A stretch of DNA of 64,000 nucleotides from Symsagittifera roscoffensis (Eukaryota > Xenacoelomorpha > Acoela > Convolutidae), in assembly GCF_963678635.1 (NCBI RefSeq), contig NC_087066.1, positions 34,663,301 through 34,727,300 of the forward strand, given 5' to 3'. A program made the position numbers and the translations under genes. The notes under the pieces are model-generated. The model was given only the letters and a program-made list of their open reading frames with translations, searched no databases and had not been told where the DNA came from. Positions 30,181-39,986 of the stretch are shown piece by piece. The first letter of the stretch is position 1. Each line of letters starts with the position of its first letter.

Positions 30181-30320
30181 ACAGTTGACCTCTAAATTAC
30201 TATTACGATTAAAATAATTTCAACCTCTAAAATTAATTAAACAGTTTTAAATTCATTTGTCTGGAAGTTTCTGAGTAAAAATTTTGACTAATATTTCAGA
30301 GTTAACTCCCTGCTCCTAAA
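30181..30320 (-). repeat. PLE pseudo-LTR, truncated downstream copy
   Basis: It shares ACTATTACGATTAAAATA, AACCTCTAAAATTAATTAAA and GTTAACTCCCTSCTCCTAA-type sequence with 35219-35420. It is cut at 30181, where the LINE tail begins. Confidence 0.75.
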
Positions 30321-30479
30321 CTCATCGTGCCTGTTTAAGCCCGGTTTCTCTTTCCTGATATGTATTGCCTCTATTTTTAACAATTTTGTTAGGTTGTTCG
30401 ACCTATCTATAATTTACCAACTAAGATCTGCACTATTTCCCTCAAGTTGGCATTGCTGAAGGTGGAGGCCTACCGGTGA

Positions 30480-31264
30480 GTCTGCTTTCTTATGTTCCTC
30501 AATTCTAGTGGTCAAATGTCGAACAGTTTTTCCTACTTAGGTGGAAGTGCATCCACTACATGACAGTTTAAAAAGCACTCTTGAATTGAGGTCATTAGAA
30601 AATGCTGACTTCAGTGATGGTAAACATGATTCTAATTTTTGTAACCTGTTGGTTACCTCTATATTGCACCATCAGCATTGGGGGCTTCGCATCCTTTGGT
30701 GATTGAGTTGACAAACACCTCTCACTATCCAGGGGCTTGCCCTTGCCCTCGATGATTTTGCACAAGGCGTCTGAAGCCACCTTTACGGACCAATTTTGGG
30801 GGTTTTGATTTGTCAGCCATTGCGCCCCATTAGTTTCCATAGCCTTATCAAATTGCTCCCAGCTAGAAGTACTCCTAAAAACCCTATGTACAGTGCCTTG
30901 GATAACACTACGCTTATACTGAGTTGGGGCGCAGCTTCTATAGTTCAGTATAGTCCCTGTATCTGTTGGTTTTTCATACCAACTGCAAGTTACACCCCCA
31001 CGCTACGACACATTTATGTTCAAATCCAGGAACGACATATTCTTTTCCAAGTTATTTTCCTCTAGAGTGAACTGCTGATTCGAATGAAGAGAATTGGCGG
31101 CATCGAGAAGACAACTCGGCTCCCCTCAGACTGTTCTAACAATGTCATCCACATACCTGAGGAACAATTTCACCAGGGGAGTATCCTTATTCTTGTTCTT
31201 AGCGCGGCAGCAGCTTTCACAGTAGCAGACTATCTCGGTTATTGATGCTCACTTATCATCGGAT
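30480..31264 (-). pseudogene. PLE RT C-terminus and GIY-YIG endonuclease, repeat A
   Basis: On the minus strand this reads FLRYVDDIVRTV-type sequence (about 31150), the thumb region with KPTDTGTILNYRSCAPTQYK (about 30960-30900), then MVQYRGN (about 30660) and a GIY-YIG nuclease start with VGKTVRHLTTRIEEH (about 30545-30490). The GIY-YIG domain of PLEs is the endonuclease that primes insertion. Stops and frame changes are present. Confidence 0.75.
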
Positions 31265-31288
31265 CGAAATCGACTGGTCAGAGAAATC

Positions 31289-31320
<32 letters not shown>

Positions 31321-31525
31321 GAGCACTGTCATCATGGCTCTGCGGGAAGCCAGCGAGAGCTACTTGATCAGCCTGTTCGAGCACACCAACTTGTGCGCGA
31401 TCCACGCCAAGAGAATCACGATCATGCGCAAGGACATCCAGTTGGCTCGACGAATCCAAGGAGAGCAAGTTTAAGCTCACGGTGTGCTCCACACCAACCA
31501 AACCGGCCTTTTTAAAGGCCACCCA
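31265..31525 (+). pseudogene. Histone H3 3' gene fragment captured inside a PLE
   Basis: The plus strand encodes [18 protein letters not shown] and continues without indel to ARRIQGEQV and TAA (31271-31474). These are exactly 67 codons, equivalent to H3 residues 69-135. About 13 substitutions relative to canonical H3 include P121R and D106H, so it is not under strict constraint. The stop is followed at 31505-31520 by a histone 3' stem-loop. The fragment lies antisense to the PLE, between its repeats A and B. The left junction is sharp at 31264/31265. The right junction lies within a few bases after ACCCA, the normal end of processed histone mRNA. Confidence 0.9.
31505..31520 (+). promoter_or_regulatory. 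Histone mRNA 3' stem-loop
   Basis: GGCCTTTTTAAAGGCC forms a 6-bp stem with a 4-base TTTA loop. It is preceded by CCAAACC and followed by ACCCA, the flanks expected for the stem-loop bound by SLBP in replication-dependent histone mRNAs. It lies 30 bases after the H3 stop. Confidence 0.9.
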
Positions 31526-31726
31526 ACCATCAATTTGTCCAATATAGGTGGAAGTGCATCCACTACATGACAATTTATGAACCAATCTTGACTTGAGGTC
31601 ATTAGAAAATGCTGACTTCAGTGAGGGTAAACACAATTTTAGTTTTCCTGTAGTGAAAACCACTTGAGAGTTAGTTAAATTTTGTAACCTGCTTGCAAAT
31701 TATTGGCTTTGGTTACCTCTATATTT
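31526..31726 (-). pseudogene. PLE GIY-YIG start, repeat B (end fused to histone sequence)
   Basis: The minus strand reads FTTGKLKLCLPSLKSAFSND and KLSCSGCTSTYIGQ, the conserved CSGC...YIGQT start of PLE GIY-YIG nucleases. It then breaks off into antisense histone sequence. The later catalytic Arg and Glu of the nuclease are missing from this repeat. Confidence 0.8.
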
Positions 31727-32585
31727 ACCATCAGCATTGGTGGCTTCACATCCTTTGGTGGTTGTGTTGACGAACTCCTCTCACTATTCACGGGCTTATT
31801 CTTACTATCGATGAATTTGCACAGGGCGTCTGCCGCCACCTTTGCGGACCAATTTTGTTGGTTTTTGATATCAATTGCAGGTTACACCCCTATCCTGCAA
31901 AACATTTATGTTCAAATCCAAGAACAGCAAACTTCTCTCTGAATTAGTTTTCTCTAGGGTGAATATAGATTTGGATGAAGAGAAATGACGGCATCGAGAA
32001 CACAACTCTGACTGTTCTAACAATGTCATCCACATACCTGAGGAACAATTTTACTTGTAGAGTATCCTTCTCCTCGTTCTTAGCGCGGCAGCAGCTATAA
32101 CAGTACCAGACTATCCTGGTTACTGATGCGTATACGTCATCGGATGTTTTTGTGCACCATCAGCATTGGTGGCTTCACATCCTTTGGTGGTTGTGTTGAC
32201 GAACTCCTCTCACTATTCACGGGCTTATTCTTACTATCGATGAATTTGCACAGGGCGTCTGCCGCCACCTTTGCGGACCAATTTTGTTGGTTTTTGATAT
32301 CAATTGCAGGTTACACCCCTATCCTGCAATACATTTATGTTCAAATCCAAGAACAGCAAATTTCTCTCTGAATTAGTTTTCTCTAGGGTGAACTCTAGAT
32401 TTGGATGAAGAGAAATGACGGCATCGAGAACACAACTCTGACTGTTCTAACAATGTCATCCACATACCTGAGGAACAATTTTACTTGTAGAGTATCCTTC
32501 TCCTCGTTCTTAGCGCGGCAGCAGCTATAACAGTACCAGACTATCCTGGTTACTGATGCGTATACGTCATCGGATGTTTTTGTGC
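31727..32585 (-). repeat. Tandem 429-430 bp duplication within the PLE (repeats B and C)
   Basis: 31727-32155 and 32156-32585 differ at only a handful of sites, one a 1-bp indel near 31955/32385. Each spans the second half of the PHD-like finger, RT motif C and part of the thumb, with an internal deletion relative to repeat A. Confidence 0.93.
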
Positions 32586-32667
32586 AATTTAGATGATACC
32601 AGTTTCGGCAACTCTAGCATTCAATCCCCTTTGATTTATATGTGACTTTCCTGCTGCAACATGGGCA
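32518..32667 (-). pseudogene. PHD-like C4HC3 zinc finger inside PLE reverse transcriptase
   Basis: The minus strand reads LCPCCSRKVTYKSKGIEC, stop, SC, then NWYHLNC and IVWYCYSCC. The spacing is C-x2-C ... C-x2-C-x4-H-x2-C ... C-x2-C, a PHD-type ligand set. It follows RT motif B (QVDGLAMGSCLAVILETLWL, 32800-32740) and precedes the catalytic FLRYVDDIVRTV. One Cys-pair spacer holds a TAG stop. Equivalent fingers are at 49355-49500, 56998-57143 and about 35690-35815. Confidence 0.85.
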
Positions 32668-33875
32668 CAAACCGTTTTTGTCATTAATTTGCTGTATCTC
32701 CGTTCCCACCGGTATTTCTTGTTTTAGAGCAAACTCGTACTCTTTCAGCCATAAGGTTTCCAGAATTACAGCGAGGCACGAGCCCATTGCTAAACCATCA
32801 ACTTGAACAAACCATGAATCATTACACTTGAAATATACTTTGCTGACCGCTATTTTCAAAAACCTTTTCATGGTTGCTCTTCGAATTTCAGGAGGAGCCT
32901 CCTGGATGTACAGCTTCTGTAAAGCAATTTCATTTGCCTCCTTCAGGGGAACGATGGTGTACAAACTTTTCACATCAAGAGATAATATGGTTTCATCCGG
33001 ATCTAGAAAAATGTTTTCAATTGTTTCTCAGGCAACTTTAGTATTAGTTTCTATATTGGCTCCATCGATGTTGTCAATAAATTTGCAAGCATTTTGTTAG
33101 GACTCTCATACGAGCTGCCTGGAAGTGAGAGTGCTCGTCGTAGGGGTGTCCCAGCCTTGTGTACCTTAGCTAAACCGTACTAACCCCCCTGATGACCAGA
33201 TTGCCCCCCTGTTGACCTCATCTTAGAATATAACTGATCACTTATCTCGTCTCTTTTGTTCATGGCTAGTAATTCTTTATCAAGTTTTTTCTCATTTTTC
33301 AGTATAACCTCATCAGTGGTTGCATCTTTTTTCACAAACTGAGCAGGTTGCAACAACAATTCTAGCTTTGATTCATACGTTCGTTTCCTCATTATGCAAA
33401 AACTAACCCCCTTATCAAAAATAACAGCCAGCAACCCATTATCTTTGAGATACTTCCTCGGTTTTTCAACGGCTTTGTCTCTTGGGGTTTGCCTTACGTT
33501 TGTTGCATATGCCTTTGCCGCGGCTTCTATTTCACATAAAGTTTTTTGATTTTTCAATTGTGAGAGGAAAATGTCGATATCCGCCAAAAAGTGTGTTTCG
33601 TTAAATTTGTCTCTAATGGGATGCTTCGGGCCCATTGATAGCACTTCATGTACCCATGCAGGCAGTTCAAAGTTATCAGGCACCTTAACTGATCGCCCAT
33701 TTCTCCCTCCAAGAGGTTCATTTTGTCTCTCGGGCAGTTTTTCTAACTTTTTTCTATAGTTTTCTGATGTTGTCTTTAAGCTTAAGTCAACTTGACGCCT
33801 CACAAAACGGAAAATGGCTGCCCACCACTGTTCGTCGATTTCTTTTTGCACCAGTGATCTTGCTTTCATCCTCAT
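32614..33875 (-). pseudogene. PLE reverse transcriptase, N-terminal two thirds
   Basis: 33875-33180 encodes the PLE N-terminal region (KLEKLPERQNEP, DKGVSFCIMRK, and MRSTGGQSG where the R.YGLxKxHK motif is expected). A frame break follows, in which GTVRLAKVHKAGTPLRRAL is read from about 33180-33110. 33005-32740 gives motif A with its Asp (LSLDVKSLYTIVPL) and motif B (QVDGLAMGSCLAV). Penelope-type RT is related to telomerase RT. It is non-functional here because of breaks. Confidence 0.85.
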
Positions 33876-34352
33876 TACCTTTTCATCTCCTCGTACCTTT
33901 TCCTATCCTCATTTGCCCTAAAAGTTTCAGTCCTTATTAGTTTCAATTGAAAATATTGCACAGCTTGGTCCAAAAAAAATTGTTCTCGCGGACCTTAAAT
34001 TTCATAAAAGTCCGGTATTAGATCTTTGTTCTGTTATTTCCTCAGAATATTCAGTCTATGTACAGATACTTGAACTTTTTTAAAGAATTTTAAATAGTCT
34101 AACACAATTTTCCAAGTTGGTTTACTTTCTAAAATTTTCTTGAGCCAAACAACAGGCAAAAGTACTGTGGTTATTGTTTTGAAGGCCACGAGTAATGAAA
34201 TTCACAAGGCACAAAGCAAAACAAATCACACTCTTTTCACCTCTGTCTTTGAAGCGCAGACACTTCCTATGCCTTCAGCTTCTGCTCGCGTCTTGCTTTC
34301 GCCTTCCTCCTTGTCTGTGATGGTCTCTGTTGTTTGCCCCCGATATTACCAA

Positions 34353-34874
34353 TCAGCTCTGACAGTCTTTTTTGTGTGCCACTACCAATCGCAGAGATTT
34401 CAGCTCCAGTTCAGCACTCTGGTGCAGCTTCAAATATTCATTGAGCTGCTCCGGGTCGTTTTGCTTGCTCTTGGAGAGTAGCCGTTTTGTTGCTGGAACA
34501 ATGAGCTTTCCTGTGCCGAGAAGCTGACTAAACAAGTCGGGCGTTCCTTCCCTTCTGCAATAGACGGTCGCCAATATCTGCTGCTTCTTCGACTTCAAAT
34601 AGTTTGTCAGCTCCTCTACACCGGCTGGGCGATAGTTGTTTGTTCTGCGGCTGCTAATGGTGTTGTTCACCACGTCGTGCCACGCAGCCACTTTTTTCTC
34701 CTTCAATGGACTGTCTTCCAGTAAGCGTCGGAGGTTCTTTCTTTGGTTCAGAAAGTTGGTATTATGGGTTAGGCCAGGAATTATTGTAACAAGGCTCTCG
34801 TAAGGCTTTTTCTCATATGTGTTAAGGGTGTTGATGATGTGCAACAGCGAGCTAGCTGCTACAATATGAAACAT
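34353..34874 (-). CDS. PLE-associated upstream ORF, unknown function
   Basis: A 173-codon frame with AAWHDVVNNTISSRRTNNYR, ILATVYCRREGTPDLFSQLL and ELELKSLRLVV precedes the RT. A clear homologue precedes the RT in the duplicated PLEs (47530-47835, 55172-55477), with LWHDVLNNGISSHRTNNY and AIVYYSRTGTPDIFEDL. Conservation across elements with the same placement suggests a functional N-terminal domain or ORF1 of this PLE family. I do not recognise a named domain. Confidence 0.65.
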   Translation of the reverse strand: MFHIVAASSLLHIINTLNTYEKKPYESLVTIIPGLTHNTNFLNQRKNLRRLLEDSPLKEKKVAAWHDVVNNTISSRRTNNYRPAGVEELTNYLKSKKQQILATVYCRREGTPDLFSQLLGTGKLIVPATKRLLSKSKQNDPEQLNEYLKLHQSAELELKSLRLVVAHKKDCQS

Positions 34875-35096
34875 TTCGGTAACTCAAATAAAAATTGACC
34901 AGATTCTACGTATCGATAAAAAAATTACCATAAAAATTCCCTATACATTGATAAAAATCATAAAAAAATTTTATACTGGCCTTTTAATGGTAAAACAGTT
35001 GGAATTTTAAACTCTTTGCTTTTTGGTTAAAATTGAAGTAAAGTTGAAGAAATTTTTGCTAAAAAATAAATTTCAAACGTTTTTGCAACTATGTGC

Positions 35097-35440
35097 ATCG
35101 TCAGGATTCTTACGATAAATTGATCTAAATGACGATAAAACATCAATTTACAAATGAAATTTACAATAATTTACATACATTTTGGTTCTAAACCATCATA
35201 TTAAAAAATTAGCCAATCACAGTTGACCTTTAAATAACTATTACGATTAAAATACTATTAACCTCTAAAATTAATTAAACAGTTCTAAGTTTGTTTGTCT
35301 GAAGGAGTCATTATTTCGATTTAGACATGTACGTTTTTAATAAAAATCCGAAATTATTTTGGGACTAAATTTTCAGTGTTAACTCCCTCCTCCTAATCTC
35401 AACTCCCTGCTTCTAAACTTATTAAATATGGCTGTCAGCT
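35097..35440 (-). repeat. PLE pseudo-LTR, upstream copy, with hammerhead-like relic
   Basis: 35219-35420 repeats the 30181 region. GTCAGGATTCTTAC(G/A)ATAAA(T/C)TG at 35100 recurs at 35448, so the terminal repeat is itself partly tandem. On the minus strand at about 35106-35080 CTGACGATGCACATAGTTGC and AAAAACGTTT resemble a hammerhead core with one altered box. Confidence 0.6.
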
Positions 35441-35639
35441 TCTGCTCGTCAGGATTCTTACAATAAACTGATCTAAATGACGATAAAACATCAATTTACA
35501 AATTAGTTTCCCAAGTCCAGGCCAAATTTCCCGAGTCCAGGCCATGGGCAGCTCTCAGGCCGGGGTTTTAGCAAATCTTTGGCTTAAAGAGTGTAAAAAG
35601 CACTGAAAATGGAGATTCCATAATTCACTACAGCTGCAA

Positions 35640-37060
35640 ACAATTTTAAAGAAATGTGCCATCAATTCAACAAAAAAAAAATACCTACAGCTCAAAAGCG
35701 GTAGAATGTGAGGGATGTATGATCTGGTATCACGTTGAATGCGGAGATAGATCAGAAACTGATTATCAGAACATAGCCGAAATAGTGTGGTATTGTAAAA
35801 GTTACATCTCAAGGTGAACATTTTCCTCCGCTTCTTCAATGATGTGAGGACGGTCAAGGGTGACACTGAAAAAGTTTTTCAAGCTGCCAATAGATGTCAT
35901 CCTCACTTACAGTTCACAACTCAACACCAATTGCCTAGGAATATCTTGCCTTTCTAGAATCAGAAAAAAACATCGATAAAGACAGGAGAATGAGCTGTCG
36001 ATGGTTATAGTAACCAACCGATACAGGTACCATCCACAATTTTAAGAGTTGTATAAGAACACTGTAATTGAAGGAACTGTTCACAGTTTCTTCCGGAGTA
36101 CTTCTACCTAGGAAGATTTTGATAAGGCAGTGAAAACCAATCATAAACAGTGGTCAAACAACCAGTATCCATATCACTGATCGTCTAGGGTTGCGTCTCA
36201 TGTCCTCAAAAAGATCATGGGGAGAATAATAATATAAGAAGTAGGAGTGACATTCAGATATCTTTTACTTGGAGTAAGGAACTACTACCCATGCTAATTT
36301 TTCAATATCGAGGTAACCACACTGAAAGTTTTGCGAGGAAACTGCCGAATAGCGCCACCAAGCAAATAGTATTTACGACGAGGAAACTACAGACATGTTT
36401 CCCGTCGTTGAAATCAGCTTTTCGGTGTGGGTTAAAATCCAACTTAGATTGTTGTGACTGCAAAAATCCTTCTATGTCGACCAAATGGTCAGACATCTTA
36501 CCACTAGCACTAGAATAAAGGAGCACCAACAAGCGGATAATTCCAACGGGCAGCATCTGAAAGAGTGTGGAGGCGATGATTTGAATTCAGAATTAAGTTG
36601 GAAGATCATTGTCCAGGCCAAGAGCAATGATAGGTTTTTAACGATAGGAGCGCTGCATATTTGAAGAAAGAAGCCAGGACTCAACACACGCGTCGATTTT
36701 AGAAACAGGGAGGTAACATTGAAGCTATAATTACAAATCGAAATTCTTTGGCTAAAACAACAGAATTTTTTCAAAAAATCCAATTGTTTGTATGACAAAA
36801 AACTCAAAATTATTGTTTGGGATGAAGAAATTGGGGAAAAAATGAACTCTTAGAATAAATTTGGCAGGATATTTAATTTTTGATCGCATTATAGAAATTA
36901 TGTAACAATTCGATGTTTTACGTTTATGAATCATGCGTTTGGCACCTTTAAAATTGTTGATCAGTTTGTACAGATTAGTTAGGTTTTTAAACCTGAAGAT
37001 GCACTAAAACTGTGCGAAAACGTTTTTTCAATTTACAATTTGAACGTAATTCAGCAGATG
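35640..37060 (+). mobile_element. PLE remnant, opposite orientation, with PHD-like finger and hammerhead-like end
   Basis: The plus strand at about 35685-35815 reads SSKAVECEGCMIWYHVEC and IVWYCKSY (finger with one Cys changed to Tyr). It is followed by IFLRF-FND-VRTVKGD, where the catalytic VDD has decayed. Thumb-like sequence appears in pieces. 36291-36480 reads FQYRGN and IVFTTRKLQTCFPSLKSAF, the GIY-YIG lead-in. The element ends in a hammerhead-like core at 36993-37019. Confidence 0.7.
36993..37019 (+). ncRNA. Hammerhead-ribozyme-like core (PLE terminal region)
   Basis: CTGAAGA, stem II GCAC-TAAAACT-GTGC and GAAA are followed by ACGTTTT, giving the palindrome AAAACGTTTT. These match the hammerhead boxes CUGANGA and GAAA with a self-complementary stem III. 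Confidence 0.6.
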
Positions 37061-37389
37061 TAATTCTTGTTATAATTATTATCATATCAATTCTGTAAAT
37101 ATAACTCTTAGCGTCTCTAAGAATATCCAATGGTTTCATGGTTTTATGTGAGTGATTGTGAAATTGTAACATTCGCCCGAAAATACTTACCGACGGAACT
37201 TAAAGCTAGGTTCTAAAACGACTGGCTAGCGTCTAAGCAGAGCTTCACAAGCCGTAAACGTCTCTAACAAAGCAAGCTCAATGTGTGGTTCACGAAACCG
37301 CGTGTTGACGAAGTCTTCACAACTTGAAGGCTATCGGCTAAACCGCGCAAATATAATATATAATATAATTGTATGCAAAATAGTGATCT

Positions 37390-38130
37390 CATGACTGGTC
37401 TCAGTATCCCTAGACCACGAGAAAATAGGGCTACTACAAAAGTATCACTTTAATATTGTTTTTGTTTAGTAGATAGAATCGTTAAACGCCTTGGAGTTGG
37501 ATCAACGCTCTCCTTAACTTCTAGTTTTTCATACTCTGAAAATGAACTTGATGTTAATTTAATTCAACTCAGGACAATCCAGGAAGCTAAAGTTTGTTTA
37601 AGATGGGATTTACAGTCCTATTCCGGTATCCCTTTGGGTTACTGAATCCGGATGAAGAGTTGTCTGCTTCACAACCAGGGAGTGTAGCAAATTAACCCGT
37701 TAGCCACAATAATTGAAGCTCATAATCGTTACAACTCAGAGCGTTCTAATTCGAATATTGTCGACTGTAATTTAAATTGCCTTCTATATCACTCGTACGT
37801 CTCCATTTCATCAGCGAAAATCTTCTGTCTGATTTTAGATCTTTCAGTTGCAGCAAAAATGAAAATTGTTTGGTGTCAAGCACGCCTATTTCAAAAATTT
37901 AAAAATAATTACATCAATCTAAATTAACCCCTCCGGGTACGTTCAATTTAACAATTAACACTGCTAATCGTCCAAAACTGTAAATTTTCCTGCAAAACTG
38001 CTCAAGTAAAATTTCGTTAACTTCGTTAATGGCGTTTTTTGAAGTCATTCTTGTGGAATGGCACATACTATCCGGACAGCACGGTCAATGTCCTCACTGA
38101 ATTTCGAGTAACTCATCAGAACAGAATTTA
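37390..38130 (+). repeat. Diverged direct repeat, copy 1 (unknown element)
   Basis: It shares CCACGAG, AGGGCTACT, GAACTTGATGTTAATTT, GATCCGGATGAAGAG-type, CTCGTACGTCT and AATTTCGTTAA phrases in the same order with 38930-39870. The part near 38060-38100 (GGCACATACTATCCGGAC, GTCCTCA) resembles 51990-52035. I found no coding motif. Confidence 0.6.
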
Positions 38131-38929
38131 CAAAAAGAAATAAAAAGAATTTTAACCACAAAATTTTGACTCATTACGTTCTACAAATTGCATCATACTA
38201 CATAACTATTGCGCTCACACATTTTCACTAATCTGCACGCTGAAAATATGACCCAAGATAAGAAAAATTTTCTGACTGTTAGCGTCATTGGTTTAATATA
38301 ATACTTTTTCTCCTATGGTTAAAAAAAATGAGACGCAAGACAGTCCTGCCAACCAACAAACTAAAATTATCCTACTATGCCTATTCCCTTCGGAAAATTT
38401 AGATACTTTTATCAACAGCATTAAAGTTTGGAAACTTGATGGTTAGGAGGAACAATGAAACACAATCCAGAGATCACCCAAGTCTTTCATGTCACCACAA
38501 TAACAACCCTCCTACTTAATTGAATACTTTAAATATTTTCTCCACTCAAGTTTTTCTAAATAATTAGTAAGTGTCCATAAAACCACTAACCAAAGTCACC
38601 ATGAAAATTTATAAATGCAGCATTAAAAAACTCTTAAGCAGCATTAAAAATGCAACATTAAAAAAGAATTTAAGTTTATTCTTTCAATAAAATTCAATAT
38701 CAAGCTTAGTTGTTTTTTTTAACCATCAGAAACATTTTTGAGTTTTTTTCCTCTTCTTTGTAACTTTTTTGTTCAATTCTTTCTTCTATAATTCGTCGTT
38801 TGGAAAGTGTAACACTTCCTAAATCTTCTACTCATTCGTTTTGCATCTTGTCATTTGGGTGATGATGATGTTTCATCTCGTCCTCCTCGCAAATTAACTT
38901 ATTTAATTACTAAATTCTGAGGTCATCGC

Positions 38930-39870
38930 TGGGTCTCAGTTCGCCAGACCACGAGTTCTTTCCTAAAATCAGGGCTACTTCATTAGTATCATATTACTAT
39001 TCTTTTTGTTCAGCAGGTAGAGTCATCGTATCCATTGAGAATGAATCAACCTTTCCTCTTCTCCTGACTTTTCTTATCCTGAGATGGTGTTACATTAAAT
39101 TCAAGCCTTCTCGATCCATGATATTAGTTCAATAGCAATTGTAGCTGCAAAATGGTTACAATTCCGATAGTTGTTTTGTTTTCTAATCACTTGCTCGCAA
39201 TTTACGTCAAAACTGTCATTTTCTTTGTCTGTTGTCTTTTTTATGGCAGCATAAGTGGTCGTTTTGATTTTTGCGGTTTTCTGTTTTTGCAAAAACACAA
39301 TTTCTTATCTGTCATACATGTCCGTTTCGAAATGTTGAAAAAGAGAGATGAACTTGATGTTAATTTGACTCAATTCAAGATATTGTGAGAAACTAAAAAG
39401 TGTTTAAATTGCAGTCTACAGTCCTTCTCCGATACCGCTTCGGATTCAAGATCCGGATGAAGAGATGTCTTCATCCCTGCCAGGAAGCGTAGCAAATTCT
39501 CCGATTAGCCCTCTGATTCTCGAGAATTACTCTAAAATGGTTGTAGCTACACAATCGCTAAAAATCAGAGCTCTTTTCTTCGAATATTGTAAACTGTAAT
39601 TTTAATTGCCTTCTATGTCACTCGTACGTCTGTAATCTATAAGCGAAAATTGTCTCTCTGATTTTCGCTCTTTCAGTCATGCACGCCTAATTCGAAAATT
39701 TTAAAGTATTTACGTCAATCTAATTGGACCACTCCGATGTCGTTCAATTTAACGTTAAGCAATGATAATCGTCCACAACAGTAAATCTTCCCGCAAAACT
39801 ACTCCAACAAAATTTCGTTAATGACGTTCATGACAGGCTTTTTTCGAAGTAATTCTGGTCGATTTGCACA
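38930..39870 (+). repeat. Diverged direct repeat, copy 2 (unknown element)
   Basis: It is colinear with 37390-38130 but carries about 250 extra bases at about 39090-39340. The frames in this region are short and without recognisable motifs. The stretch 38130-38930 between the copies shows only AT-rich DNA. Confidence 0.6.
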
Positions 39871-39986
39871 AATAATTTCGGAATCAAGTCCACAGACATG
39901 AACGGCTTTGAAAGCCTTGACTGAATGGCATGTAAATACGAGTTTTTTTTGCATTTAATGGCTTGAATGCTAATCAGAATACCCTC

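Larger units (their letters stand above)
30181..35440 (-). mobile_element. Penelope-like element with internal partial tandem copies
   Basis: Read right to left it comprises a pseudo-LTR (about 35440-35097), an upstream ORF (34874-34353), RT N-terminal half (33875-33180), RT motif A and B (33005-32614), a PHD-like finger (32667-32518) and RT motif C. Then come three partial repeats of the motif C to GIY-YIG portion (C 32585-32156, B 32155-31530, A 31264-30480) and a truncated pseudo-LTR (about 30400-30181). The direct repeat ACAGTTGACCT(C/T)TAAAT at 30181 and 35219 marks the pseudo-LTRs. A histone H3 fragment sits between repeats A and B. Premature stops make it inactive. Confidence 0.85.

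Noticed and set aside
31703-32371. Plus-strand frames of 79 and 81 codons repeated in tandem
   Set aside because: They are antisense to the PLE RT/thumb coding strand, and their similarity to each other comes from the 430-bp tandem duplication.
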